NCBI RefSeq assembly: GCF_028748065.1
Contig: NZ_CP118166.1
Span: 1,937,501 to 2,001,500, forward strand
Reading direction: 5' to 3'
Length of the DNA stretch: 64,000 bases
DNA from: Hyphococcus flavus
GTDB taxonomy: Bacteria > Pseudomonadota > Alphaproteobacteria > Caulobacterales > Parvularculaceae
The notes under the pieces were generated by a model. It was not told the origin of the DNA, did not search any database, and saw only the letters and a list, made by a program, of their open reading frames with translations. Positions within the stretch are counted from its first letter, which is position 1. Every line of letters begins with the position of its first letter. The translations under genes and the position numbers were made by a program. This document shows positions 53,697-63,686 of this stretch, one piece after another.

Positions 53697-53845
53697 GATC
53701 CATGTTTAGCGGTATTTTGCCGGTTTGACGATCATTGCTGCGATGCAGATGTCGCCGTTCGCCGTCAGAGAGAGACGTTCGCCGATCTAAGACTGAAATA
53801 TGAGCGGGCTTTGTCTAATGAGGTTGCAGGCAAGGGAGATTTTTT

Positions 53846-55312
53846 ATGTTGCAAAAAACCGGGATCGCGCTGCTTACGGGGGCGTCTTTGGCGATATCAG
53901 CCTGCGTTACGGCTGCGCCGCCGCCTCAACTGGCTGCCGAGGAACCCTATCTGTTCGAACCGCGCAATGGCGACCGTGTTGAAGCGTTCAAGGGAACTTT
54001 CGAGGTTCCGGAAAACCGGGCCGACCCAAATTCGCGTATGATTACGCTCGGTTATGTGAGATTTCCATCGACGAACCCCAATCCAGGCGCGCCTATTGTG
54101 TATCTTGCCGGCGGTCCGGGGGGCACAGGTGTCGGGACAGCACAGGGAAGGCGGTTCCCCCTATTTATGAAGCTGCGGGGCGTCGCTGACGTCATCGCAT
54201 TCGATCAGCGTGGTACAGGGCTGTCAAATCACCTGCAAGATTGCGAAACGGATTTGGCGTATCCACTGGACAAGCCGCTTTTTGAAGACGCCATCACCGC
54301 GCTTTATCAACATGCAGCGCGACAATGTAAGGAATTCTGGGCGGCAAATGATAATGACATCAGTGCGTACAATACGCTGGAAAGCGCGCGGGACCTTGAT
54401 GATCTGCGCGCCGCACTGGGCGCGGAGAAAATAAACCTCTGGTCGATCAGTTACGGCACGCATCTCGCCATGGCGGCAGTCAAAATCATGGATGAGCGGG
54501 TCGACCGGATCGTTATGACGGGTGCTGAAGGCCTGCACCAGACCGTCAAACTTCCCAAGCGAACCGATGAATTTTATGGCCGCATCCAATCGGCTATTGA
54601 TCAGGATCCCGCCGCAAAGGCCGTTTACCCCGACATTGCGGCGATGATGCGCCGTGTTCATGCGAAACTAGATGCAGACCCAGCAGTGGTGGAGATTGAG
54701 GGGGAGGGCGGCGCGCCAATAACCCTTGTGTTTGGCAAGGCTGACATGCAATTGCTTTCAGCCTTTTCAAGCGCAGACCCCCGCAACGTAGCGCAAGTGC
54801 TCGCGCTATATTTAGCAGTTGATGCCAGACAGTACGAACCGGCTGCGGCGCTCCTTTATCGTTACCTGCGCAGCGGCACGCTGGAATTGTCGCCCATGTC
54901 CACGGCAATGGATATTGCGTCGGGAATTTCTGATGACCGTCTTGCTTTGGTGCGCGAGCAGGCGAAGGCAGGCCTTGTTGGCTCGTTCCTGAACTTTCCC
55001 ATGCCGCATATAAAGGATGCGTTGCCTGAGCTCGATTTGGGTGAAGAGTTCAGGTCGCTTCCCTATTCCAATACGCCGACGCTCTTGCTGACCGGCATGC
55101 TTGATGGACGCACCTATCCGGATAGTCAGGCAGAAGCGGTGGCCGGTTTTTCGGATGTAACGCAAATCTATGTGGAAAATGCCGGACATAATTTATTCAT
55201 GTCGGACCCGGAGATCGGCGAGCGCATTTTTCAATTCCTGAGCGGCGAGCAAGTCAGTGAGGGGACCATCGTGCTGCCGTTGCCGGATTTTACCGCGCCG
55301 CTGCAAAACTGA
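53846..55312 (+). CDS. TAP-like alpha/beta-hydrolase, lipoprotein (peptidase S33)
   Basis: 488 residues with a lipoprotein signal (lipobox ISAC). Oxyanion region VYLAGGPGGTGVGT, nucleophile Ser202 in WSISYGTHLA, Asp in TGMLDGRTYP and His in ENAGHNLFM give a full triad. It resembles the secreted proline iminopeptidase/TAP family that trims N-terminal residues from peptides. GGGAG lies 8 bases before the ATG. Followed 9 bases later by the amidohydrolase gene, with which it probably forms an operon. Confidence 0.9.
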   Translation: MLQKTGIALLTGASLAISACVTAAPPPQLAAEEPYLFEPRNGDRVEAFKGTFEVPENRADPNSRMITLGYVRFPSTNPNPGAPIVYLAGGPGGTGVGTAQGRRFPLFMKLRGVADVIAFDQRGTGLSNHLQDCETDLAYPLDKPLFEDAITALYQHAARQCKEFWAANDNDISAYNTLESARDLDDLRAALGAEKINLWSISYGTHLAMAAVKIMDERVDRIVMTGAEGLHQTVKLPKRTDEFYGRIQSAIDQDPAAKAVYPDIAAMMRRVHAKLDADPAVVEIEGEGGAPITLVFGKADMQLLSAFSSADPRNVAQVLALYLAVDARQYEPAAALLYRYLRSGTLELSPMSTAMDIASGISDDRLALVREQAKAGLVGSFLNFPMPHIKDALPELDLGEEFRSLPYSNTPTLLLTGMLDGRTYPDSQAEAVAGFSDVTQIYVENAGHNLFMSDPEIGERIFQFLSGEQVSEGTIVLPLPDFTAPLQN

Positions 55313-55321
55313 AGGCCAGAC

Positions 55322-56674
55322 ATGACTACAATGCGATGCTTGTTTGCAGCGTTGATTGTGCTGATTGGGTGCGATCAATCTCTGCCGGCTACCGGAAAGG
55401 ACGCACTACCCGTCGCGCAAACGCATTTCGTTAACGGCTTTTGGTTTGAGGCGGGGCGTTTCATTGAACGGGATATGTATGCCGGCAGCGGTGTTTTTAC
55501 CGAGCCGCCAGCCAGTGGGTCTTCTTTACATGTTGTCGATTTGAATGGCGCTTATGTTGTCCCGCCATTCGCAGAAGCGCACCATCACATGGTGTTATGT
55601 GAACCAGGGCGTATCGAGCAGTTTATTGAAGCCGGTATTTTCTACGCGCAAATTCTGAATGCTCGCGTTACGCAAAAATCTTGCGAAGAAGAGATGCACA
55701 GCGACTTTGGCGCGCCGGAAATCGCTAACGCATATGCAGGGCTGACTGCGTCGGATGCACATCCGAGCCAAATTGGAGAGTATTTTTTAAGCCCCGAAGC
55801 GATCGACGGAGAGTGGGTTCATTACATCGATTCATTGAGCGACCTGGAAGAAAAATGGCCGGCTATTGAAGCGATGGACGGCGACATTCTGAAAATATTT
55901 TTATCTTACAGTGAGGATTTTGAATTTCTGCAGGGAAACACTGATGTTTCGAGCTGGTACAAGGGACTAAATCCGGCGCTCGTTCCGGCGGTTGTTGAAA
56001 AGGCGCATTCGAGCGGCTTGCGCGTATCGGCCCACGTGATGTCAGCGCAAGATTTTCATGTGGCGGTATCCGCGGGCGTTGACCAGATTGCCCATATGCC
56101 GGGTTTTGCGCCGGGTCCTAGCCTGACCATGGCTTTTGATAATCCGTGGCTCTTGTCACTGCTTGATGATGCCGCCCGATATCAGATCTCCCGCGAGGAT
56201 GCCGAAAGCGCGGCGCAGTCGGGTATCGACGTCGTCACGACACTAAGCGGAATGGATGAAATTCTAGCGGACCCGGATGGGTTCGCAAGGCAATTGAACG
56301 GCTCAGAGGCGCCGTCTATAGCTGCTGCAGAAACGGCCCAACGGTTCATCAGCGTTTGGCAAGCGGCAGCACGTCACAATATGGAAGTCTTGAAGGACTC
56401 AGGCGTCACGATTCTCATTGGTTCTGACCGTGGTGAGTTTAATAGTATTGATGAGTATCTGTTTCTTATTGATCAAGGCTTGATGACGGCGTCGGACGCG
56501 CTTTATTCGTTAAGTGTTGCAACGCCAAAGGCTATCTTTCCGGATAGGCGGATAGGCGAGCTGACGCCGGGTGCTGAGGCGAGTTTTGTAGCACTTAATG
56601 GCAATCCACTTATCGATATGTCGGCGATCAGAAGCCTCGATATTATGTATAAAAAGGGTCAGAGGATTGAATAG
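55322..56674 (+). CDS. amidohydrolase-family lipoprotein
   Basis: 450 residues. Signal ends in lipobox LIGC at Cys17. Amidohydrolase metal ligands: FAEAHHHMV (HxH motif), [15 protein letters not shown], and [11 protein letters not shown] with the final Asp. The late block [35 protein letters not shown] is typical of imidazolonepropionase-like enzymes. The location outside the cytoplasm, beside a TAP-like peptidase, suggests peptide or amide processing; substrate unknown. Confidence 0.88.
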   Translation: MTTMRCLFAALIVLIGCDQSLPATGKDALPVAQTHFVNGFWFEAGRFIERDMYAGSGVFTEPPASGSSLHVVDLNGAYVVPPFAEAHHHMVLCEPGRIEQFIEAGIFYAQILNARVTQKSCEEEMHSDFGAPEIANAYAGLTASDAHPSQIGEYFLSPEAIDGEWVHYIDSLSDLEEKWPAIEAMDGDILKIFLSYSEDFEFLQGNTDVSSWYKGLNPALVPAVVEKAHSSGLRVSAHVMSAQDFHVAVSAGVDQIAHMPGFAPGPSLTMAFDNPWLLSLLDDAARYQISREDAESAAQSGIDVVTTLSGMDEILADPDGFARQLNGSEAPSIAAAETAQRFISVWQAAARHNMEVLKDSGVTILIGSDRGEFNSIDEYLFLIDQGLMTASDALYSLSVATPKAIFPDRRIGELTPGAEASFVALNGNPLIDMSAIRSLDIMYKKGQRIE

Positions 56675-56727
56675 CGTGGCGATCGCTTGTCCTTGCGTTC
56701 TCCGCCGTTCCGCCGCAAATAGGGCGT

Positions 56728-56985
56728 ATGGCCAAGAAACCCGACGACATTTCCACCCTGTCCTTTGAAAAAGCGCTCGCCGAGCTAGAAGAGATTGTTC
56801 AGAAACTCGAAAGCGGGCAGGCCGCGCTTGAGGACTCCATCGCCCTTTATGAACGCGGCGCGGCCCTCAAAGCCCATTGCGAAAAGACGCTGAAATCCGC
56901 GCAGGAAAAGATCGAGAAGATCGTAGTCAGCCCAAATGGCGATACTGGCGGAAAACCGAAGGCCGAGAAGGCGAGTTTTGACTGA
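56728..56985 (+). CDS. xseB: exodeoxyribonuclease VII small subunit
   Basis: 85 residues, normal length. The family block [28 protein letters not shown] covers the helical core and [13 protein letters not shown] follows. With XseA it degrades single-stranded DNA; xseA is not in the window. In many proteobacteria it is followed by ispA and dxs, here interrupted. Confidence 0.95.
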   Translation: MAKKPDDISTLSFEKALAELEEIVQKLESGQAALEDSIALYERGAALKAHCEKTLKSAQEKIEKIVVSPNGDTGGKPKAEKASFD

Positions 56986-57134
56986 GTGTCATAGACCGCC
57001 CTGCCTTGAGAGCGGGCTGTGTGTTTTGGTCTAGCAATGAGTTACGGCAAACAGAGGCTATTTTGCGGTAAGCGGCGTTGCCTTAGCCAATATGGGTACG
57101 GTTAACATACTATTCGATATAAATGGGGTGGCCA

Positions 57135-58340
57135 ATGTTCTTCTCGAAGCGCATGCTTTTGTTGTTCATATCGATTTTTGAGCTGTCCGGTTGCTCAACT
57201 ATTCCTATACAAGGACCGAGGCTTGATGATGCGCAGCGCGCTTCGCTCGAATCAGCCCTTTCAGAATCAGTTTCTTCCGGTTCAGTTGGGCTCGCCTTGG
57301 GTCTCTTGGCGAACAGTGAAGGCGTGGTGTTTGAGTATGCTGCTGGCGAGAACGCGCCAGGCGTCGCAGCTACCACGGACACCATTGTTCGTCTCGATTC
57401 CCTAACAAAGCCGCTCACTGCAGCGGCGGTGATGCTGCTTGTGGATCAGGGAAAAGTTTTGCTTGCTGATCCTGTTTCCAAATATATTCCGTCTTTTAGC
57501 CGTAGTTGCGTACAAAGCAGCAAGGCGGACAAAGCTTCCTCAGCGTGTGTTCCCGTGGTCAGGGAAATGACAATTGCGCATTTGCTGACGCATACGGGTG
57601 GTCTAGCTGGCTACTCCGAAGCGGTTGACGCCCTCTGGGACAGCGAATCGAATATGCAGTTCGCCGAAGGTATAGCGAAGCTGCCTTTGCGCCATCAGCC
57701 TGGTGAAGGGTTCCAGTATGGCAATGCTTACGAGGTGTTGCCGGCGGTGATTTCGGCAGCGAGCGGAATGTCGTTCGATGCCTTTCTTCATCAATACTTA
57801 TTCAACCCGATGAAGATGAACGACACCTATTTTGTCGTTCCTGATAGTAAGCGAATGCGGTTTGCAGCGCTCTATACACGTGATGATAATGGTGCGCTCA
57901 CAGTTATGTCGTCTCCCTACGATCCGGAAACAGAAACTTTTCCGTCTGGCGGAGGCGGCGTAAAGAGCACTTTGCACGATTATGCTCGTTTTGCCCGGAT
58001 GCTGCTCGGTGGCGGCCAGTTGGATGGCATACGGATATTGTCAGCGGAGGCGGTGAACCTAATGACGCGGCCACACGTGGAAAAATCCGTCGCTGATTCG
58101 TGGCAGGGCGATTATGCATGGGGTTACGGCCTGAGCGTCAGAAGAACTATGCTTGAACGCCCAGACGACAAAAAATCTGTTGGCTCGTTTGGCTGGAACG
58201 GTGGTTATGGAACTTTGTTTTTCGTTGATCCGTCGCTCGATCTCATAGGCATCACCTTCACGCAAATGCATTGGCGTGACGATCATGACATGCGTGCAAG
58301 GTTTGAGAAGGCAGCGCTTGCCGTATGGGGTCAGAGATAA
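57135..58340 (+). CDS. beta-lactamase-family serine hydrolase, lipoprotein
   Basis: 401 residues. Signal with lipobox LSGC. Class C-like motifs: SLTK (SxxK nucleophile), YGN (YxN) in FQYGNAYEVL, and a late GSFGWNGGYG block standing for KTG. Such proteins act as esterases, peptidases or D,D-carboxypeptidases rather than necessarily as beta-lactamases. ATG 57135 (with a GGGG run upstream) chosen over 57123. It sits between xseB and dxs, an unusual place. Confidence 0.88.
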   Translation: MFFSKRMLLLFISIFELSGCSTIPIQGPRLDDAQRASLESALSESVSSGSVGLALGLLANSEGVVFEYAAGENAPGVAATTDTIVRLDSLTKPLTAAAVMLLVDQGKVLLADPVSKYIPSFSRSCVQSSKADKASSACVPVVREMTIAHLLTHTGGLAGYSEAVDALWDSESNMQFAEGIAKLPLRHQPGEGFQYGNAYEVLPAVISAASGMSFDAFLHQYLFNPMKMNDTYFVVPDSKRMRFAALYTRDDNGALTVMSSPYDPETETFPSGGGGVKSTLHDYARFARMLLGGGQLDGIRILSAEAVNLMTRPHVEKSVADSWQGDYAWGYGLSVRRTMLERPDDKKSVGSFGWNGGYGTLFFVDPSLDLIGITFTQMHWRDDHDMRARFEKAALAVWGQR

Positions 58341-58403
58341 GTGAGGGCGATGGAAAACGGAAGGCTGAAATAACGAGTTTTGAGCAGCTGTTACTGCCTG
58401 GAA

Positions 58404-59528
58404 TTAGTGGATAATGAATGAAAACATCGTCAGCCTGTTTTTGCGGCATTGAGGGTCATCGAGAACGGTCGTTTCTAACCGCCAATCTTTCATGCTCTCA
58501 AGCGTGATTTCTCCGAAAACGCCTCGTGGAACTTCCGCGAGTATCCTTGGCTCAAGAACTTTATCGTTATCGTCTAAGCTGTAACCGACAACAATAGCGC
58601 CAATGTACCCTCTCTGAAGCGCTTTGGGCGGATATTTGGGCGGCGATCTGTTGGTCCACTCGATACCGCATTCTTCTGCGGACTTCATTCGAGGTTCAAA
58701 GAGGGTGTATTCATACGAACCTTCGGGGTGCGCTTCCCCTCTATGATCGTCAGACACATAGGCTGCATGTCCCGCATGCTCCCAAGCCAAGGCCTGTGCG
58801 AGTATTTGGTCGAAATCATCAATGCTTTTTTGAGGTGGAAATAGTTCTATCGCGGTTTCAAATAATTCAAGAGAATTTTGAATTTCCCGCCGATGACGCG
58901 GCGTTGGAACGAGCAGTGGAATTCCTTGCAAAATTAGAGTTGTCGCACGCGTACGGTAATCCTCAGGCGATACCGATACAACAGCTGCTTCAGCGCTAGG
59001 GGCGCTTTTCTTGGCGTGGTTGTATCTGCCGTTCTGTACATCGCTCAAGGCGAGCCCCAGCCACATCTTGGCCACATCAGTAGTCGTAGTCGCGCCGCTA
59101 TTTTCAATATCTTCTAGAATGTTGCGCAGATTAGCGGCCCTTCGTCTGGAGCTGTCGTCTATTTCAAAATCTGCATAAGCCAAGAACAGTGCCAGATCGT
59201 CTTTAGGCAACTCGGCGATGCCGGCTTTCGCCAATTCATCTGCACGTCTTAGAGCCTCTAGCGCCGCCTCGGCGTCCGTATACAAAGCTTGCTGGCCGTA
59301 ATTGAAGGCGAGAATGCCGGTGAGGTTATGATCGCCCAGTTCTTCTTCCGCCGCTTGCCAGGCCGCGCGCCCGTGGCGCAGGGCGGCTTCGGGATCGCCA
59401 TCCTCAATGGCCTGTTGATAAAGCTTGTATTCGTCGAGATAGGTTTGCGCGGATGCCGGGGCCGAGAAAAACAGCAATATAGTGATGCTTGCGCCGCTAA
59501 CTATTTTGGCTATGGATTTGAAGTTCAT
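58404..59528 (-). CDS. secreted TPR-like protein with TonB C-terminal domain
   Basis: 374 residues: a signal peptide ending ASAQ, an all-alpha TPR-like body (~25-280; RHGRAAWQAAEEELG, LEALRRADELAKAG), and a TonB-C-like end (~285-374; SPPKYPPKALQRGYIGAIVVGYSL). There is no inner-membrane helix and proline stem as in real TonB, so it probably uses the TonB-C fold to bind something in the periplasm. Opposite strand to the flanking xseB and dxs, sharing a bidirectional gap with dxs. Confidence 0.8.
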   Translation of the reverse strand: MNFKSIAKIVSGASITILLFFSAPASAQTYLDEYKLYQQAIEDGDPEAALRHGRAAWQAAEEELGDHNLTGILAFNYGQQALYTDAEAALEALRRADELAKAGIAELPKDDLALFLAYADFEIDDSSRRRAANLRNILEDIENSGATTTTDVAKMWLGLALSDVQNGRYNHAKKSAPSAEAAVVSVSPEDYRTRATTLILQGIPLLVPTPRHRREIQNSLELFETAIELFPPQKSIDDFDQILAQALAWEHAGHAAYVSDDHRGEAHPEGSYEYTLFEPRMKSAEECGIEWTNRSPPKYPPKALQRGYIGAIVVGYSLDDNDKVLEPRILAEVPRGVFGEITLESMKDWRLETTVLDDPQCRKNRLTMFSFIIH

Positions 59529-59632
59529 GAGCCCGCCCCGAATAGAGTGTGCGAAAGTCTGGCATGGGGTCTATGGCCCGGTCCACCGCAGGGCGTTTAT
59601 TCCGCGTCCGTTAAGCAACAATCTGCCCCAAA

Positions 59633-59661
59633 TTGACCCTTGATTGCCGCGATTTTACACT
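59633..59661 (+). promoter_or_regulatory. candidate sigma70 promoter of dxs
   Basis: TTGACC (59633-59638), a 17-base spacer and TACACT (59656-59661) match five and four of six consensus positions. It would start transcription about 80 bases before the dxs ATG. Found by eye. Confidence 0.5.
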
Positions 59662-59750
59662 GAAAGGGGTGGAGAAATCGCGCCGAGGCGCTAGAACGGG
59701 GCCTTCGCCCGGATAAGGGTGGAAAAACCGTATTTTACGAGGGGTTCCCC

Positions 59751-61664
59751 ATGGCCGTAGAAACGCCGTTGCTAGATACCGTCAACCTGCCGTCTGACTT
59801 GCGCAAGCTTGAGAAAAGCCAGTTGCGCCAGTTCGCTGATGAACTGCGCGCGGAAATGATCGACGCGGTCTCGGTCACTGGCGGCCATTTGGGGTCTGGT
59901 CTTGGCGTTGTCGAGCTGACGACGGCCATCCACTATGTGTTCAACACGCCGGAAGACAAGCTGGTCTGGGACGTGGGACACCAGTGTTACCCACACAAGA
60001 TTATCACCGGTCGTCGCGATCGCATCCGCACCCTGCGCCAGGGCGGCGGTCTTTCCGGTTTCACCAAACGCTCTGAGAGTGAGTACGATCCTTTTGGCGC
60101 GGCCCACGCAGCGACATCTATATCGGCGGCGACAGGGTTTGCCGAAGCGGCGCGTCATCAGAAGAAAGACGCAACCGCGATCGCCGTTATCGGCGACGGC
60201 TCGATGTCAGGCGGCATGGCCTATGAAGGGCTCAATAACGCCGGCCATCTTGGGAGCAAGCTGGTGGTGATCCTCAACGACAACGACATGTCAATTGCGC
60301 CGCCTGTTGGCGCCATGAGCGCCTATCTCGCTCGCGCGTCGTCATCCGGCGTTTATCAGGGCTTCCGTTCTTTCGGTAAACAGCTCGCAAAGCGTTTGCC
60401 GAAAGCTGTCTACAAACAGCTTGCCAAAGCGGAAGAATACGGTCGCGGCATGGTGACTGGCGGGACTTTGTTCGAAGAACTCGGCTTTTACTATGTGGGT
60501 CCGATTGACGGCCACAATGTCGATCAGCTTGTGCCGGTGCTCGAAAACGTCCGCGATATGAAAGAGGGCCCAGTACTGGTTCACGTGGTGACCCGCAAAG
60601 GCGCCGGTTATCCGCCTGCGGAAGAATCCGCTGACAAGTATCACGGTGTCGCCAAATTCGATGTCGTTTCGGGCAAACAGAAAAAGGGAACACCAAACGC
60701 GCCAACCTATCAAAAGGTGTTTGCAAAATCCCTGATCAAGCTCGCCGAAACGGATGACAGGATCATCGGCATTACGGCGGCTATGCCTTCGGGCACCTCG
60801 CTAGACATGTTTGCGGATGTTTATCCTGACCGCTGTTACGATGTGGGCATCGCGGAACAGCATGCGGTGACGTTCGCTGCAGGCATGGCCGCAGACGGCA
60901 TGCGTCCGTTCGCAGCGATTTATTCAACCTTCTTGCAGCGCGCCTATGACTCTGTTGTGCACGATGTTGCGATCCAGAACTTGCCTGTGCGCTTCCCTAT
61001 GGATCGTGCTGGTCTCGTTGGCGCAGACGGGCAAACTCATGCCGGCGCATTCGATCTCGCCTATCTCGGCTGCTTGCCTAACATGGTTATCATGGCGGCA
61101 GGTGATGAAGCCGAACTCGTTCATATGACAGCGACGGCTAACGAATATGATGAAGGGCCAATCGCTTTTCGTTATCCGCGAGGCGAGGGCGTCGGCGTTG
61201 ATCTACCGGAAAACGGCAAGATCCTCGACATCGGCAAGGGCCGAATTATGCGCGAAGGCACGAAAGTCGCGCTTCTCGCGCTTGGTGGACGGCTCGCGGA
61301 AGCAATGAAGGCCGCCGATACGCTGGAAGCGCAAGGCATCTCGACAACGGTCGCTGATGCGCGCTTCGCAAAGCCGCTCGATCATGATCTTATCATGCGG
61401 CTTGTTCGCGAGCATGAGGCGGTGATTACCATCGAAGAAGGCTCGCGCGGCGGCTTCGGCGCGTTCGTCCTCCATTTCCTGGCCGAGACAGGCTTGCTTG
61501 ATACCGGAGTTAAAATCCGCACCATGCACTTGCCAGATATTTTCCAGGATCAGGATTCACCGGCAAAGATGTACGACACGGCGCAACTCAACGCGGAGCA
61601 TATTGTTGAGCGCGCACGCGAAGCGCTCGGCATGGAATCGAACGTGGTGAATTTGCGTGGTTAA
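59751..61664 (+). CDS. dxs: 1-deoxy-D-xylulose-5-phosphate synthase
   Basis: 637 residues, full length. It joins pyruvate and glyceraldehyde-3-phosphate to start the MEP isoprenoid pathway. ThDP motif [18 protein letters not shown], the [16 protein letters not shown]-terminus, [15 protein letters not shown] in the middle domain and EEGSRGGFG in the C-terminal domain. GAGGGG precedes the ATG. Confidence 0.97.
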   Translation: MAVETPLLDTVNLPSDLRKLEKSQLRQFADELRAEMIDAVSVTGGHLGSGLGVVELTTAIHYVFNTPEDKLVWDVGHQCYPHKIITGRRDRIRTLRQGGGLSGFTKRSESEYDPFGAAHAATSISAATGFAEAARHQKKDATAIAVIGDGSMSGGMAYEGLNNAGHLGSKLVVILNDNDMSIAPPVGAMSAYLARASSSGVYQGFRSFGKQLAKRLPKAVYKQLAKAEEYGRGMVTGGTLFEELGFYYVGPIDGHNVDQLVPVLENVRDMKEGPVLVHVVTRKGAGYPPAEESADKYHGVAKFDVVSGKQKKGTPNAPTYQKVFAKSLIKLAETDDRIIGITAAMPSGTSLDMFADVYPDRCYDVGIAEQHAVTFAAGMAADGMRPFAAIYSTFLQRAYDSVVHDVAIQNLPVRFPMDRAGLVGADGQTHAGAFDLAYLGCLPNMVIMAAGDEAELVHMTATANEYDEGPIAFRYPRGEGVGVDLPENGKILDIGKGRIMREGTKVALLALGGRLAEAMKAADTLEAQGISTTVADARFAKPLDHDLIMRLVREHEAVITIEEGSRGGFGAFVLHFLAETGLLDTGVKIRTMHLPDIFQDQDSPAKMYDTAQLNAEHIVERAREALGMESNVVNLRG

Positions 61665-61666
61665 CG

Positions 61667-62389
61667 ATGGCGATGTTGCGTGACTTCCATGCGGATGCGC
61701 AAGTCAGCACGCATAAAGACGTCGCCGAAGACCCGCTCCACCGACATCGATCCGCTTATGCAGCCATTGTCACTGACGGAGCTTACCTCGAGTTGAGTGC
61801 AGATGGAGTGTTTGCTGTTGAGGCGGGCGACATCGTTATCCATCCCCCATTTCATCGCCATCGAAATATTTTTACGCGCCCCGATACGTGCGTCCTCAAT
61901 GTGCCGTTGCCCTTCTGTGAGGCGCAGCGGATAGGATACAAGGTGCTGAAGCCGGAAGAATTTGATGTTCTTCGGTCTGTGGCGCTTAAAACGCCGGACT
62001 ATGCACCTGCTTTTATATTACAACATGCAAATGGCGTTGAACGGTATGCAAATAATGCTGGCGGCTGTGCGGTTAAGGCTGCAGACCTACTACGCTGCCA
62101 TGCAGAAATCACCATTGCTGAAATTTGCAGAAACTTGAATATTTCGCACGGGCATTTGGCGCGAGCTTTTAAACGCTTTTTCGGCGCTTCGCCGGCGGAG
62201 TTCAGAGGCGAACTCAGATTTCGCAGAGCATTAAGCTCGATATTGTCCCAAGCGGCGCTGACTGATGCCGCGCATGTGTCAGGTTATGCTGATCAAGCGC
62301 ATATGACGCGCGACTTTAAACGTCGCACTGGCGTATCGCCTGGCGCGTTACGGCGTGATGTCAGATTTGTTCAAGCGTCGACAGGCTAG
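61667..62389 (+). CDS. AraC-family transcriptional regulator with cupin domain
   Basis: 240 residues: an N-terminal cupin (~20-80; GDIVIHPPFHRHRN) and a C-terminal AraC double HTH (~138-235; ITIAEICRNLNISHGHLARAFKRFFG, AAHVSGYADQAHMTRDFKRRTG). It begins 2 bases after the dxs stop, so it is probably transcribed with it, though its target is unknown. The sensed ligand presumably binds in the cupin. Confidence 0.9.
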   Translation: MAMLRDFHADAQVSTHKDVAEDPLHRHRSAYAAIVTDGAYLELSADGVFAVEAGDIVIHPPFHRHRNIFTRPDTCVLNVPLPFCEAQRIGYKVLKPEEFDVLRSVALKTPDYAPAFILQHANGVERYANNAGGCAVKAADLLRCHAEITIAEICRNLNISHGHLARAFKRFFGASPAEFRGELRFRRALSSILSQAALTDAAHVSGYADQAHMTRDFKRRTGVSPGALRRDVRFVQASTG

Positions 62390-62429
62390 CACATTTATCA
62401 TACCCGCGTGTCATAAAGCTGAGGGCGGC

Positions 62430-63569
62430 ATGCGTAGACTGGCGATCATTTTCTTTTTTCTGGTTACGGCCTGTTCGCATGGGCCCTATCAAACACAGGC
62501 CGGAATACCGGTGACCGAATGGGCGGTTAAACCCGCACCGGGTCTTGATGCAGTGCTGCTCATCGGCGCTATGTCTGGCGACAAATTGCAGAGCAGTCAC
62601 TATCCAGATGAAATCGCGAAATACAAAGCCACGCTAAGTGAAGAAGCCGGCGCCGCGCTGGATCGCATTGGTGTTGCTTTCTCTGCGCCTGGCCAAGGGC
62701 TTGCCGGTCCAAGCTTCGCCTTTCCGCTAGGGGCGGTGTCCGATCTTTCCGTAGACGGTGTTTACGCTGTGCTTGCTGATCCCAAACCATTTTTTCAGGG
62801 TTTGAATAGAGAGTTGAGTGATGAACGCTTGAGGCAACTTGGTGATCTGCGAACAGTTTATGATGAGTTGCGACAGGCAGGTTTTGCAGCGGACTGGGAA
62901 AATGAAGTCAAGCCGGTAGCAGAAGAGCGCGCTTCTTTATTTCGTAATTATCTTGCCGGTTACGATATCATCCCGGAACAGGAGCGGTATTTAGGCCGCT
63001 CACTTGAAAAGCGAATTGAAGTCTTGTTGCTACACTATAATCGCCCTTATGGCATTCGTGTACACGGTCAGCGCTTTGCGACCTATCACGGCTGGGATGA
63101 AGCGGATACGTTGCGTGTCGCCGTGCATGAGATGTTTCACCCGCCTTTCGACGGAAATAATGCGACGCTCAGACAAGCTGGCGCGCGTATCGCTGTTGAT
63201 CCGCTTATAAACAATATTATCGACACCGCCGATCCAGCATGGGGTTATTCCAGCTTGGGCCGATTGGTTGATGAAGATTCTACGCAAGCTCTCGATATGA
63301 TCGTGAGCCTTCGATTAGGTCTTGATCGCGACCCGGGAGAATATTGGCGAGAGCAGGACAACGGCATGCATTTGCTGGCTGCAGCGATGTATGACGCAAT
63401 GGTCGAAACTGGTTTTGCTGAAACCGGCGGCGTTTATGAAGAATGGCTCATCGAGGCCTTAAGCAGCGAAATACTCTCGCCCGCAGCGGTCGAGCGCAGG
63501 GCTCGCAAGGTTGTCGGGGATGCGGCTGTCGATAAATGGTTGCCTGATAATTCAAAAAGCGGATCATAA
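62430..63569 (+). CDS. lipoprotein of unknown family with HExxH motif
   Basis: 379 residues with a lipoprotein signal (lipobox VTAC). The only recognisable motif is HEMFH in VAVHEMFHPPFD (about residue 234), a gluzincin-like zinc signature. A later Glu-rich segment, VDEDSTQALDMIVSLRLG, could provide the third ligand. It may be a zinc peptidase, but no family could be named. ATG 62430 (GAGGGCGGC upstream) is chosen over a longer frame from 62355 that overlaps the AraC gene by 35 bases. Confidence 0.7.
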   Translation: MRRLAIIFFFLVTACSHGPYQTQAGIPVTEWAVKPAPGLDAVLLIGAMSGDKLQSSHYPDEIAKYKATLSEEAGAALDRIGVAFSAPGQGLAGPSFAFPLGAVSDLSVDGVYAVLADPKPFFQGLNRELSDERLRQLGDLRTVYDELRQAGFAADWENEVKPVAEERASLFRNYLAGYDIIPEQERYLGRSLEKRIEVLLLHYNRPYGIRVHGQRFATYHGWDEADTLRVAVHEMFHPPFDGNNATLRQAGARIAVDPLINNIIDTADPAWGYSSLGRLVDEDSTQALDMIVSLRLGLDRDPGEYWREQDNGMHLLAAAMYDAMVETGFAETGGVYEEWLIEALSSEILSPAAVERRARKVVGDAAVDKWLPDNSKSGS

Positions 63570-63686
63570 TTCCAAAATATGCCTTTGCAAGAAATTGTGT
63601 GGATTGCGGATCCATTTCCATAATCACAAACTATGAGCGCCAATTAAGCTATTGCAAGCATAAGACGAAAATGATCATTTCGCTTT

